A stretch of DNA of 64,000 nucleotides from Salinarimonas sp052380005 (GTDB lineage Bacteria; Pseudomonadota; Alphaproteobacteria; Rhizobiales; Beijerinckiaceae): the NCBI GenBank assembly GCA_052380005.1, contig JBQTCJ010000012.1; one strand, 5' to 3'. This document shows, piece by piece, positions 40,247 through 48,916 of this stretch. Numbering within the stretch: position 1 is the first letter of the stretch; each line of letters opens with the position of its first letter. The notes under the pieces were generated by a model. That model ran no database searches, was not told the DNA's origin, and was given only the letters and a program-made list of their open reading frames with translations. The position numbers were made by a program, and so were the translations under genes.

Positions 40247-40275
40247 AATATAGGACGCGAATCGAGCGTTTTGAA
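40247..40275 (-). promoter_or_regulatory. Probable rpoH promoter
   Basis: On the minus strand TTCAAA (40275-40270) and TATATT (40252-40247) are separated by 17 bp, ending 73 bp before the rpoH start. Confidence 0.6.
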
Positions 40276-40404
40276 GGTCGGGACGGACCCGAGCCCACGG
40301 AGGGTAACGCGTGAGTGAAGATTGGTTCGCCGGTTCGCGCGAAATCGTACGGCGGCGCGTGGCCGCGGGCCGGCGCGGGGAGGCGGTCGTGGCCGCGCGG
40401 CGCG

Positions 40405-40833
40405 TCAGCCCGCGATGTATTCCTTGAGCATCTGCGCCTCCGCCTCGATCGCGGCGACGCGCCGCTTCACCACGTCGCCGATCGAGACGATGCCGACGAG
40501 ACGGCCCTCCTCGACGACGGGCACGTGGCGGAACTTGCCCTGCGTCATCGTCTGCATCAGGTCGTCGATCGCCACCTCGCGGGCGCAGGTCACGACCTCG
40601 CGCGTCATCCAGCTCTCCACCCGCGCCTCGAGCGCGCCGGCGCCGTCTCGGGCGACGGCGCGCACGATGTCGCGCTCGGAGAGGATGCCGTCGACCCGCC
40701 CGTCGGCGCCGCTGACGACGACTGCGCCGATCCGCCTGTCCGACAGCAGACGCGCCGCCTCCGCGAGGCTGCAATCGGGCGACAGCGTCACGACGCCTTC
40801 GCCCTTCTCGGCGAGAACCTGCCTGACCGTCAT
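40405..40833 (-). CDS. CBS-domain pair protein
   Basis: A 142-residue protein consisting of two CBS domains: VVTLSPDCSLAEAARLLSDR with GAVVVSGADGRVDGILSERD, and SWMTREVVTCAREVAIDDLM with FRHVPVVEEGRLVGIVSIGD. Stand-alone CBS pairs usually bind adenine nucleotides and regulate partners. No partner can be named. The ATG at 40833 follows a GAGGAAA site. Confidence 0.9.
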   Translation of the reverse strand: MTVRQVLAEKGEGVVTLSPDCSLAEAARLLSDRRIGAVVVSGADGRVDGILSERDIVRAVARDGAGALEARVESWMTREVVTCAREVAIDDLMQTMTQGKFRHVPVVEEGRLVGIVSIGDVVKRRVAAIEAEAQMLKEYIAG

Positions 40834-40940
40834 CGTTTCCTCCACGAAACTCTTGTCGCGCCTCGTGTCGCCACGCGCGGCTCTTCGTGGCCGCTCCGCC
40901 CGGCGACGGCACGCCAGGATGGAAGACGATGGCGGCTTTT

Positions 40941-41801
40941 TCAAGCGAGGTCGCGCGGCCGCCGGGGCAGCGGGTCGAACAACGGAAACAGCAGGAGCCC
41001 CGCGAGGAAGCCCCCGACGTGCGCCTCCCAGGCGATGCCGCCGCCGTCGGCGAGGCCGAGCGGCACCGCGGCGACGCCGAAGACGAGGTTGATCGCGAGC
41101 CAGACGCCGATGAACAGCATGGCGGTGCGGTTGCGCAGCATCTCGCCGAGCCCGAGCCGCGGGGCGAGATGGGGCGGCAGCCAGCCGAAGCCCCGCGGCG
41201 TGAAGGCGAAGCGTGCCGCGGCCGCCATCATCCCCGAGACCACCGCCGAGGCGCCGATCATCGGCGTGACGTCGTAGGCGTGCGCCGCCCAGTGCATCAG
41301 CGCCCCCGCGATCGCGGTGAGCGCCGCGAGCCAGAGGAAGCGCTCGGGGCCGAGGCGGCGCGCGATCGGCGTGCCGAAGGCGGCGAGCCAGACGGCGTTG
41401 AGCCCGACGTGCATCCACGACCCGTGCAGGAAGGCGTAGGTGAGGAGCGTCCAGACGCCGCCCGAGCCCTCCTGCATGATGATGCGCGCGAAGCCCATGT
41501 CGCGCTGCATGGCGATCGGGTCGCCCTCGAGGATGCGCCGCGCGATCTCGCTCGTCGCCTCCGCGTCGAGCCAGGAGGTCCAGAGCGCCGGCACGAAGCC
41601 GAAGTCGATGAGGATGCCGAAGCGGCCCTCGATCCCGATCAGCCCCAGGATCGCGTGGATCGCGACGAGGAGCCCGATCGAGGCGAGGACGACGCCCGGC
41701 AGGTTGAAGGCCGGCTCGCGGGGCGGCTTGCGGGGCGGGTTCTCCGGGGGCTGTCCCGGCGGGCCGGGGGGCGGGGTGGTCTCGAAGCGGTCCGGCTGCA
41801 T
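40941..41801 (-). CDS. Rhomboid-family intramembrane serine protease
   Basis: A 286-residue membrane protein with about seven hydrophobic segments. The catalytic serine is in PMIGASAVVSGMMAAAARF (GxSx motif) and the histidine partner in WEAHVGGFLAGLLLF. FLHGSWMHVGLNAVWLAAFG is the upstream conserved segment. The N-terminal 30 residues are proline-rich. It cleaves membrane proteins within the bilayer; the substrate is unknown. It lies upstream of the CBS gene on the same strand, 107 bp away. Confidence 0.9.
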   Translation of the reverse strand: MQPDRFETTPPPGPPGQPPENPPRKPPREPAFNLPGVVLASIGLLVAIHAILGLIGIEGRFGILIDFGFVPALWTSWLDAEATSEIARRILEGDPIAMQRDMGFARIIMQEGSGGVWTLLTYAFLHGSWMHVGLNAVWLAAFGTPIARRLGPERFLWLAALTAIAGALMHWAAHAYDVTPMIGASAVVSGMMAAAARFAFTPRGFGWLPPHLAPRLGLGEMLRNRTAMLFIGVWLAINLVFGVAAVPLGLADGGGIAWEAHVGGFLAGLLLFPLFDPLPRRPRDLA

Positions 41802-41872
41802 GCTCTCTCCGGGGGCGGGCGTCCCTCAGTGCGGCGAAGACGCCCGCGACGCAAGCGCGGACGAGGGGTGCC

Positions 41873-42763
41873 TCACCCCTCCGCGAGGACCTCGATGTCA
41901 CGGTCGAGCCCGCTCTCGACCCGGAACTCGCGGGTGAAGACGCGCCCCTCGTGGCGGGCGATCAGCACGTAGTCGCCCTCCGCCAGCACCACCGAGGGGA
42001 AGGCGCCGATCGCCTCGCGCACCACGTCGCCGCCGGGCGTCAGCACCGAGAAGGCGGTGCCGGCGAAGGCCTCGCCACCCTCGTCGGCCACCAGCTTGAG
42101 GGTCACCCGCGCCGCGCGGTGGTTCAAGGTCGCGATCGTCACCTCTCCCGCCGCGACCGAGAGGTCGGCGCGCATGGAGGCGTTGGCGTCGCCGTAGGTG
42201 GAGACGACGTGGTACTCGCCCTCGGGCAGGCGCACGAGGTCGGAGGGCCGGGCTTCCGCGACGACGAGACGCCCCTCGGCGTCGTCGCCGATCGGCAGGT
42301 AGACGGCATAGGTGAGGTCGTTGCCGGGGATCGGCCGGTCGCCGACGACGCCGCGAACCTGCAGGCCGCCCGCGCTGATCACGAGCCGCTCGACCACGTC
42401 GCCCCAGTGCATCGTCACCTGCCGCATGGCGGAGGCGAAGCCCCAGGAGACGTGGACCATGTAGTTGGCCGGCGGCAGGGACACCCGCGGCGTCGCCGCC
42501 TCCTCGCGCGCGACGAGCACGGGCGCCCCCTCGCGCAGCTCGAAGACCCGCCAGATCAGCCCTTCGAGGATCGGCTCCCCGGTCTCGGCGTGGAAGGCGG
42601 CGAGCGCCAGCTCGCCCGCCTGCGGCAGGACGGGCAGCGCGTCGATCGCCTCGGACGAGCCGCCCTGCGCCCTCGCGGGCGCCGGAACGGCGAGCGAGAG
42701 CGCGGAGAGCGCGAGGAGGAGCGCCGCGAGGAGCGCGGGGAGGGCGGTGCGCGTCGGGGGCAT
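41873..42763 (-). CDS. Exported hypothetical protein
   Basis: A 296-residue protein with a Sec signal peptide (about residues 1-32, ALPALLAALLLALSALSLAV then PAPARAQ). The mature part consists of repeated beta-rich stretches of about 70-80 residues, as in SLPPANYMVHVSWGFASAMR, LPEGEYHVVSTYGDANASMR and LAEGDYVLIARHEGRVFTRE, which look like carboxypeptidase-regulatory or PEGA-type Ig-like modules (PxGxYxV). Function unknown. The ATG at 42763 is chosen because the signal follows immediately; one at 42781 is possible. Confidence 0.7.
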   Translation of the reverse strand: MPPTRTALPALLAALLLALSALSLAVPAPARAQGGSSEAIDALPVLPQAGELALAAFHAETGEPILEGLIWRVFELREGAPVLVAREEAATPRVSLPPANYMVHVSWGFASAMRQVTMHWGDVVERLVISAGGLQVRGVVGDRPIPGNDLTYAVYLPIGDDAEGRLVVAEARPSDLVRLPEGEYHVVSTYGDANASMRADLSVAAGEVTIATLNHRAARVTLKLVADEGGEAFAGTAFSVLTPGGDVVREAIGAFPSVVLAEGDYVLIARHEGRVFTREFRVESGLDRDIEVLAEG

Positions 42764-42884
42764 CCGGCACGGGAGCTGCATCGGGGCCTGTGCTGTGCGA
42801 TCGGCGAGGGGGACCATGCACGCGCGCGGCTCGCGCCCGTGCCTCGAAGCGCTTATACCGATCGACATCGATTGTGGACAGACG

Positions 42885-43490
42885 ATGGACGACATGACCC
42901 TTCCCGACGCCCCGCCCCTTCTCGACGCCCCACTCCTCCTCGACGCCCTGCGCACCCGCCGCTCGAGCCCCACGAAGCAGCTCGGCGCGCCCGGCCCCGA
43001 TGCGCAGACCCTCGACGACATGCTGCGCATCGCCGCGCGCGTGCCCGACCACGGCCGGCTCGCGCCCTGGCGCTTCCTGGTGATCGACCCCGCCGCCGGC
43101 GCGCGGATCGGCGAGACCATCGAGGCGGCCTTCCTGGCCGACAAGCCCGAGGCCAGCGAGGAGGAGCGCGTCTTCGAGCGCGGGCGCCTCGTGCGCGCGC
43201 CGATCTGCGTCGCCGTGGTCTCGCGCGCGGCGCCGCACCCGAAGATCCCGGAATGGGAGCAGATCCTCTCGGCCGGCGCCGCCTGCCAGAACCTGCTCCT
43301 CGCCGCGCAGGCCCACGGCTTCGGCGCGACCTGGATCACGGAGTGGATCGCCTTCGACCGGCGCGTCCTCGACGCGCTGGGCCTCGCCCCGCACGAGCGC
43401 ATCGCCGGCTTCGTCCACGTCGGCACGGCGGCGACGAAGATGGCGGACCGGCCACGCCCGGAGCTCGCCGACGTCGTCACGCGGCTTTGA
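42885..43490 (+). CDS. Nitroreductase family protein (YdjA-like)
   Basis: A 201-residue FMN-dependent oxidoreductase. RTRRSSPTKQLGAPGPDAQT and LRIAARVPDHGRLAPWRFLV match the YdjA/NfnB type, with the FMN phosphate site around GATWITEWIAFDRRV. Substrate unknown. The ATG at 42885 is chosen over one at 42894 without strong evidence. It probably forms an operon with the flavin reductase gene 11 bp downstream. Confidence 0.85.
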   Translation: MDDMTLPDAPPLLDAPLLLDALRTRRSSPTKQLGAPGPDAQTLDDMLRIAARVPDHGRLAPWRFLVIDPAAGARIGETIEAAFLADKPEASEEERVFERGRLVRAPICVAVVSRAAPHPKIPEWEQILSAGAACQNLLLAAQAHGFGATWITEWIAFDRRVLDALGLAPHERIAGFVHVGTAATKMADRPRPELADVVTRL

Positions 43491-43501
43491 AGGGACCTGC
43501 G

Positions 43502-44107
43502 ATGTTCTACGAGACCGCCACCGGCCACCCGCTCCCGCACGACCCGTTCAAGGCCATCGTCGCGCCGCGCCCGATCGGCTGGATCAGCGCGGTCGACGCG
43601 CAGGGGCGCGTCAACCTCGCGCCCTACTCGTTCTTCAACGCCGTCTCCGACCGGCCGCACATGGTGGCCTTCTCGTCGGACGGGGAGAAGGACGCGCTCG
43701 CCTTCGTGCGCGAGACCGGGGAGTTCGTCTGCTCGCTCGCGACCTGGGACCTGCGCGAGGCGATGAACGCGACCTCCGCCCCGCTGGCGCGCGGGCAGAG
43801 CGAGTTCGCCCATGCCGGGCTCACGCCCGCGCCCTCGCGCCTCGTGGCGCCGCCGCGGGTGGCGGAGAGCCCCGTCGCGCTCGAATGCAAGCTCCTGCAG
43901 ATCGTGCCCCTCACCGCGCTCGACGGCACGACGCGCTACACGATGGCGATCGGCCAGGTCATGGGCGTGCACATCGACGACCGGTTCCTGGTGGACGGGC
44001 TGCTCGACACCGCCGCCATGAAGCCGATCGCGCGCGCGGGCTACCGCGACTACTTCGTGGCCACCGCCGAGACGCGCTTCTCGCTCACCCGCCCGCCGGG
44101 CGGGTGA
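43502..44107 (+). CDS. Flavin reductase family protein
   Basis: A 201-residue split-barrel flavoprotein. IVAPRPIGWISAVDAQGRVN, then LAPYSFFNAVSDRPHMVAFS are the FMN-binding segments, and FVCSLATWDLREAMNATSAP follows. The C-terminal part resembles the domain that binds flavin and NAD(P)H. It probably supplies reduced flavin; the adjacent nitroreductase may be its partner. Co-oriented with that gene. Confidence 0.88.
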   Translation: MFYETATGHPLPHDPFKAIVAPRPIGWISAVDAQGRVNLAPYSFFNAVSDRPHMVAFSSDGEKDALAFVRETGEFVCSLATWDLREAMNATSAPLARGQSEFAHAGLTPAPSRLVAPPRVAESPVALECKLLQIVPLTALDGTTRYTMAIGQVMGVHIDDRFLVDGLLDTAAMKPIARAGYRDYFVATAETRFSLTRPPGG

Positions 44108-44113
44108 GGGCGC

Positions 44114-44584
44114 TCACCCGTCGAGGGCGCGGCGGAATGCGGCGATCGCGTCCGCGAGCCCATCGTGCACGACGCGCGCCGCCGCGACCGCGGGCTCGGC
44201 ACGCGGCACCTCGAAGCCGTCGTAGGCTTTGCGGGCGACGTGCCGGAACCGGTGCGTCTCGTCCACGGCGCGCGCGAGCGGCCCCGAGAGGATCGCGGGA
44301 CGCGCGCCGGGGATCGGCGTGGAGACCCGCCTGACGAGGTCTGCGTGATAGCTGTCGGACGAGACGGGCTTCTCCTCGCCGAGGAGGACGAGCAGGCGCT
44401 CCAGCGCCGCCTCCAGCGAGGTGTGGCCCGCCTGCATCGCCTGGAGGAGGGCCATGCGGCTCTTGTAGGCCTCGAGGTCGTCCCCGTCGAGGCCGCCCGC
44501 CTCGAAGATCTCGACCGCGCGGCCGAAATGCGTCAGAGCGGAGGCGACGTCGGCGTCGATCTCGATCCAGCGCGCGTCGCTCAT
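44114..44584 (-). CDS. hepT: HepT-like HEPN ribonuclease toxin
   Basis: A 156-residue HEPN-domain protein. FGRAVEIFEAGGLDG and RMALLQAMQAGHTSLEAALE build the helical bundle, and FRHVARKAYDGFEV near residue 115 carries the R-x(n)-H motif that forms the RNase active site. Its ATG overlaps the stop of the nucleotidyltransferase gene. It is the toxin of a HepT-MntA pair, which is neutralised when MntA adds AMP to it. Confidence 0.78.
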   Translation of the reverse strand: MSDARWIEIDADVASALTHFGRAVEIFEAGGLDGDDLEAYKSRMALLQAMQAGHTSLEAALERLLVLLGEEKPVSSDSYHADLVRRVSTPIPGARPAILSGPLARAVDETHRFRHVARKAYDGFEVPRAEPAVAAARVVHDGLADAIAAFRRALDG

Positions 44585-44931
44585 CCCAGCGCCACCCAAT
44601 CCGCTGCCACATGCGCGCGGAAGCGCTCGGAGCACCAGGCCAGCGGGCGGATGTCGGCGGGCAGCCGGGCCCGCGCGCAGGCGTCCTCGGCGAACCGCCA
44701 GGCGTCGGCGTGGAGCGCGGCGGGGAAGTCGACGAGGAGGTCGAGATCGCTGTCGTGGCGCATCGCGCCGCGCGCGGCCGAGCCGTAGAGCAGGTAGCGC
44801 CCGCCATTGGCGCGGGCGAAGGCGGCGAGCCGCGACGACACGGCCGCCACCGCGGCCGCCCGCCGCCCCGCCTCGCGCGCCTTGCGCTCCGGGAAGGTCA
44901 GGACGGCGGACGGTTGGGCGGCCTCGGTCAT
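44581..44931 (-). CDS. mntA: MntA-type minimal nucleotidyltransferase antitoxin
   Basis: A 116-residue nucleotidyltransferase. The motif YLLYGSAARGAMRHDSDLDL then LVDFP is the GSxxRG-x(n)-DxDL core of minimal nucleotidyltransferases. By family knowledge MntA adds AMP to a tyrosine of HepT. It precedes hepT with a 4-bp overlap. The N-terminal 40 residues are alanine-rich and lack a defined motif. Confidence 0.82.
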   Translation of the reverse strand: MTEAAQPSAVLTFPERKAREAGRRAAAVAAVSSRLAAFARANGGRYLLYGSAARGAMRHDSDLDLLVDFPAALHADAWRFAEDACARARLPADIRPLAWCSERFRAHVAADWVALG

Positions 44932-44990
44932 GGGGGGAGGATAGCGCAGCGGAGAGCAGCGCGGAAGCGTGCGCCGCTCTCCCGAGTCCC

Positions 44991-45878
44991 TCACGCCGCC
45001 TGGGCGCGGGGGCGGACCTCCGACATGTAGTCTTCCATGAGCGTCATCGTGATGTTGCCCGGCGTGAAGCGGTGCGGGCCGATCTCGGAGACGGGGGTCA
45101 CCTCGGCGGCCGTGCCGGTGATGAAGCACTCGTTGAAGGTCGAGAGCTCGTCGGGCATGATCCGGCGCTCCACCACCTCGAAGCCGCGGCGCTTGGCGAG
45201 GTCGATCACCGTGCGCCGGGTGATCCCGTCGAGGAAGCAGTCGGCGATGGGCGTGTGGATCGCACCGTCGCGGGTGAAGAACACGTTCGCGCCGGTGCAC
45301 TCCGCGACGCGGCCCTGCCAGTCGAGCATCAGCGCGTCGGCGTAGCCCTTGCGCTCGGCGGCGTGCTTGGAGATCGTGCAGATCATGTAGAGGCCCGCCG
45401 CCTTCGAGTGGCAGGGCGCCGTCGCCGGGTCGGGGCGGCGGTACTGCGCCATGTCGAGGCGGATGCCCTTCATGCGCTCCTCGGGCTTGAAGTAGCTCGG
45501 CCAGTCCCAGGCGGCGATGGCGAGGTGGATCGTGTTCGCCTGCGCGGACACGCCCATCATCTCCGAGCCGCGCCACGCGACAGGGCGGATGTAGGCGTCG
45601 ACGAGGCCGGCCTTGGCGAGGACGAGCTCCTTCGCCGCGTCGATCTCCGCCACCGTGTACGGGATCTCGAAGTCGAGCACCTCGGCGGAGCGGCGCAGGC
45701 GCTGCGAATGCTCGGTCGACTTGAAGATCACGCCGCCGTAGGCGCGCTCGCCCTCGAATACGGAGGAGCCGTAGTGCAATCCGTGAGAAAGCACGTGCAG
45801 CTTGGCCTCGGCCCACGGCACCAGGGTGCCGTCGAGCCAGATCAGGCCGTCCCGTTGATCGAAGGGCAGAGGGGACAT
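44991..45878 (-). CDS. ilvE: Branched-chain amino acid aminotransferase
   Basis: A 295-residue PLP enzyme of fold IV that interconverts Leu, Ile and Val with their keto acids. It has HGLHYGSSVFEGERAYGGVI, YMICTISKHAAERKGYADAL (with the PLP lysine), ADCFLDGITRRTVIDLAKRR and ECFITGTAAEVTPV. The ATG at 45878 has an AAGGAGAAG site; the upstream open frame is non-coding. It is divergent from petP, and the region between them holds a 21-bp palindrome. Confidence 0.95.
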   Translation of the reverse strand: MSPLPFDQRDGLIWLDGTLVPWAEAKLHVLSHGLHYGSSVFEGERAYGGVIFKSTEHSQRLRRSAEVLDFEIPYTVAEIDAAKELVLAKAGLVDAYIRPVAWRGSEMMGVSAQANTIHLAIAAWDWPSYFKPEERMKGIRLDMAQYRRPDPATAPCHSKAAGLYMICTISKHAAERKGYADALMLDWQGRVAECTGANVFFTRDGAIHTPIADCFLDGITRRTVIDLAKRRGFEVVERRIMPDELSTFNECFITGTAAEVTPVSEIGPHRFTPGNITMTLMEDYMSEVRPRAQAA

Positions 45879-46005
45879 GAGACCGCTTCTCCTTGAAATG
45901 CGGGCCTTTGCGCGGTGGGGCGGCTCCATGTCGCAAGTCGTCTCCGTAGCGACACGGGATTACCCATATGGAGCCCAGAACGATCGATCATTTCGTCGTT
46001 CCGGC

Positions 46006-46051
46006 TTGACGAGTAACAATCCGCCTGAGATATGTCAACAAGGCTGACATA
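46006..46051. promoter_or_regulatory. petP/ilvE promoter region with a perfect 21-bp palindrome
   Basis: TATGTCA (46031-46037) and TGACATA (46045-46051) form a perfect inverted repeat with a 7-bp spacer, 23 bp before petP. A plus-strand -35 TTGACG (46006-46011) has a poor -10 at GATATG (46029-46034); on the minus strand TTGACA (46038-46033) lies inside the left arm and could serve ilvE. MarR proteins bind such dyads, so PetP probably regulates its own operon and perhaps ilvE. Confidence 0.6.
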
Positions 46052-46074
46052 ACCGGGGAAGGAAATTTTCCGAC

Positions 46075-46713
46075 GTGACCGAGGCGACCGCCAGGACGGC
46101 AGACGACGCGCGAGATCCCGCAGCCGCCGAGAGCGCGGCGTCCGAGCGCGTGCGCGCCGCCGCGCGCGCCCACGCCCGCGAGGCCGCCGGCGCCGACCCG
46201 GACGTGCCGGCCTACGACCTCATCGAGCTGTTCTTCTTCGCGTACCGGGACTTCGTCTCCGATCCCGACCGCATCCTCGACGACTACGGCTTCGGGCGGG
46301 CGCATCACCGCGTCCTGCATTTCGTCTCGCGCAATCCCGGCCTCACGATCGCCGAACTCCTGGAGATCCTGCGGATCACCAAGCAGAGCTTGAACCGCGT
46401 GCTGAAAGAGCTGATCGAGAAGGGCTTCGTCGAGGCCCGCCCGGGGACGACCGACCGCCGCCAGCGCCTGCTCTTCGTGACGCAGGACGGCGGCGCGCTG
46501 GCGCTGCGCCTCGCGCGGCTGCAGACGCGCCGGGTCGGCCGCGCGCTCGCCGACACGCCGCCGGAAGGCCGGGCGGCGGTGGTGGACTTCCTCCTCGCGA
46601 TGATCGATCCCGACGCACGCGCCGCCGTGACGCACCGGGTCGGCGGGCCGGACGGCGGCAAGGAGGGCGGCGCGGGTGGCGGCTCGGGCGCCGGTTCCGG
46701 AGGAGCGACATGA
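46075..46713 (+). CDS. petP: MarR-family regulator (PetP type)
   Basis: A 212-residue winged-helix regulator. The DNA-binding part is VLHFVSRNPGLTIAELLEIL, RITKQSLNRVLKELIEKGFV, EARPGTTDRRQRLLFVTQDG. The N-terminal 45 residues are alanine-rich, and the C-terminus ends in a glycine-rich stretch. The GTG start at 46075 is used. The gene order MarR regulator, OmpR regulator corresponds to petP-petR of Rhodobacter. The stop overlaps the petR start (ATGA). Confidence 0.82.
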   Translation: MTEATARTADDARDPAAAESAASERVRAAARAHAREAAGADPDVPAYDLIELFFFAYRDFVSDPDRILDDYGFGRAHHRVLHFVSRNPGLTIAELLEILRITKQSLNRVLKELIEKGFVEARPGTTDRRQRLLFVTQDGGALALRLARLQTRRVGRALADTPPEGRAAVVDFLLAMIDPDARAAVTHRVGGPDGGKEGGAGGGSGAGSGGAT

Positions 46714-47465
46714 CGGACGCGCAGGGGACCGGCACCGGGATCGCCGCGGCGGAGGCCCGCATCGAGGTTCCCGATCACGCGCCGCACGTGCTCGTCGTCG
46801 ACGACGACCGGCGGCTGCGCGACCTCATCTCCAAGTACCTCGCCGAGAACGGATTTCGCGTCACCACCGCGGCGAGCGCCGCCGAGGCGCGGGCCAAGTC
46901 CGAGAACTTCGTCTTCGACGCGCTCGTCCTCGACGTGATGATGCCCGGCGAGACCGGCTTCGACTACGCCCGCGCCGTGCGCGAGACCTCCGACACGCCG
47001 ATCCTGATGCTCACCGCGCGCACGGACGCGCAGGACCGCATCACCGGCCTCGAGATCGGCGCGGACGACTACCTTTCGAAGCCCTTCGAGCCGCGCGAGC
47101 TGGTGCTGCGGCTCGGCAACGTCTTGAGGCGCGCGGCGCCGGCGGCGCCCGCGGGGGATGCGGCGCCGGGCGAGGAGATCCGCTTCGGGCCTTTCGTCTT
47201 CCGGCTCGACCGTGGCGACCTCAGGCGCGGCGACGAGGCGGTGCGGCTCACCGAGCGCGAGCGCGAGATCCTGACCATCCTCGGGTCGCGTGCGAACGAG
47301 AACGTGCCGCGCGAGGACCTCTCGGGTGCAGGCGCGGCGCTCAACGAGCGCACCGTCGACGTGCAGATCAACCGCCTGCGCCGCAAGATCGAGGTCGATC
47401 CGGCCAACCCCCTCGTCCTGCAGACCGTGCGCGGGGTCGGCTACCGGCTCGTCGCGGAGCGGTGA
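46710..47465 (+). CDS. petR: OmpR-family response regulator (PetR type)
   Basis: A 251-residue response regulator. The receiver domain has VLVVDDDRRLRDLISKYLAE, the phosphoacceptor Asp in ALVLDVMMPGETGFDYA, LTARTDAQDRITGLEIGADD and SKPFEPRELVLRL. The winged-helix output domain follows with TEREREILTILGSRANENVP and NERTVDVQINRLRRKIEVDP. It overlaps petP and the kinase gene by 4 bp each, so the three form a coupled operon. In Rhodobacter PetR affects bc1 expression; the target here is inference only. Confidence 0.92.
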   Translation: MTDAQGTGTGIAAAEARIEVPDHAPHVLVVDDDRRLRDLISKYLAENGFRVTTAASAAEARAKSENFVFDALVLDVMMPGETGFDYARAVRETSDTPILMLTARTDAQDRITGLEIGADDYLSKPFEPRELVLRLGNVLRRAAPAAPAGDAAPGEEIRFGPFVFRLDRGDLRRGDEAVRLTEREREILTILGSRANENVPREDLSGAGAALNERTVDVQINRLRRKIEVDPANPLVLQTVRGVGYRLVAER

Positions 47466-48910
47466 GCGGCATGGACGGCGCCGGCGCCGCCCCGAAGGAG
47501 ACGATACCGCGGGAGGCGACCGCGCCGCCCGGCCTCCTGCGCCGGACGCTCGGCGCCTTCGGCGCGCCGATCCGCACCTCGGGACGCGTCTACGGGCGCG
47601 GCGCGCGCTGGCTCGGCTCGATGATGCCCAAGGGCCTCTACGCCCGTTCGCTCATCATCGTCATCGTGCCGATCGTGCTGCTCCAGTCGATCATCGCCTA
47701 CGTCTTCATGGAGCGGCACTGGCAGACGGTGACGATGCGCCTCTCGTCCGCCGTCACCGCCGACATCGCGGCGCTGATCGACGTGTGGGAGACCTACCCG
47801 CAGGACGAGGAGGGCCGCACGCTCCGGCGCATCGCCACCCAGCGGCTCGGCCTCGACGTCGAGATCCAGCGCGGCGTCGACCTGCCGCCGCCGGGGCCCA
47901 AGCCCTTCTTCTCCATCCTCGACGCGGCGCTCTCCGAGCAGATCGCCCGGCAGATCGGCCGGCCGTTCTGGATCGACACGCTGGGGCGCTCGAACCTCAT
48001 CGAGATCCGGATCAAGCTCGACAACGCCGTCATGCGGGTGGTGGCGCGCCGCAGCCAGGCCTACGCCTCGAACTCGCACATCTTCCTCCTGTGGATGATC
48101 GGCTCGTCGCTGGTCCTGATGGCGATCGCCATCCTCTTCCTGCGCAACCAGATCCGCCCGATCCTCACCCTCGCCGAGGCAGCCGAGAGCTACGGCAAGG
48201 GACGCGAGACCGACTTCCGCCCTCGCGGAGCGCGCGAGGTGCGCCAGGCCGGCCACGCCTTCATCGAGATGAAGCGGCGCATCGAGCGCGCCCGCGAGCA
48301 GCGCACGACGATGCTCAACGGCGTCTCGCACGACCTGCGCACCATCCTCACCCGCTTCAAGCTCTCGCTCGCGCTGATGGACGCGCCGGACGTCGAGGAC
48401 CTGCGCCGCGACGTCGACGAGATGACCCGCATGCTCGAGGGCTATCTCGCCTTCGCCCGCGGCGACGCGGGGGAGAGCGCGGTGGAGGTCGATCTCTCCG
48501 GGCTCCTCGAGGAGGTGGTGTCCGACGCCCGGCGCCAGGGCCATCCGGTGACGCTCGCCATCGAGGGCGACGCCGGCATCATCGTGCGGCCGGACGCGTT
48601 CCGGCGGATGCTGACGAACCTCGTCTCCAACGCCGCGCGCCACGGGGACACGATCGCCGTGCGCGCCGTCCACGAGGGCCGCTGGCTGACGATCACGGTC
48701 GACGACGACGGACCGGGCATCCCCCAGGAGATGCGCGAGGAAGTGTTCAAGCCCTTCGTGCGGCTCGACGAGGCGCGCAATCAGGACGAGGGCGGGTCGG
48801 GGCTCGGCCTGCCCATCGCCCGCGACATCGCCCGCGCCCACGGCGGCGACATCGCGCTCGAGGACGCGCCGCTGGGCGGCTTGCGCGCCGTGGTCCGGCT
48901 GCCCGGCTGA
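47462..48910 (+). CDS. EnvZ-type sensor histidine kinase
   Basis: A 482-residue membrane kinase. Two membrane segments (about residues 61-84, and 219-236) flank a periplasmic domain of about 130 residues; a HAMP domain follows. The phospho-accepting His is in NGVSHDLRTILTRFKLSLAL (Pro replaced by Ile after RT, common in this group), and the ATPase domain has NLVSNAARHGD, VDDDGPGIP and GGSGLGLPIARDI. The GTG at 47462 overlaps the petR stop; the ATG at 47471 is an alternative. It is the likely partner of PetR. Confidence 0.9.
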   Translation: MSGMDGAGAAPKETIPREATAPPGLLRRTLGAFGAPIRTSGRVYGRGARWLGSMMPKGLYARSLIIVIVPIVLLQSIIAYVFMERHWQTVTMRLSSAVTADIAALIDVWETYPQDEEGRTLRRIATQRLGLDVEIQRGVDLPPPGPKPFFSILDAALSEQIARQIGRPFWIDTLGRSNLIEIRIKLDNAVMRVVARRSQAYASNSHIFLLWMIGSSLVLMAIAILFLRNQIRPILTLAEAAESYGKGRETDFRPRGAREVRQAGHAFIEMKRRIERAREQRTTMLNGVSHDLRTILTRFKLSLALMDAPDVEDLRRDVDEMTRMLEGYLAFARGDAGESAVEVDLSGLLEEVVSDARRQGHPVTLAIEGDAGIIVRPDAFRRMLTNLVSNAARHGDTIAVRAVHEGRWLTITVDDDGPGIPQEMREEVFKPFVRLDEARNQDEGGSGLGLPIARDIARAHGGDIALEDAPLGGLRAVVRLPG

Positions 48911-48916
48911 CGCGCC

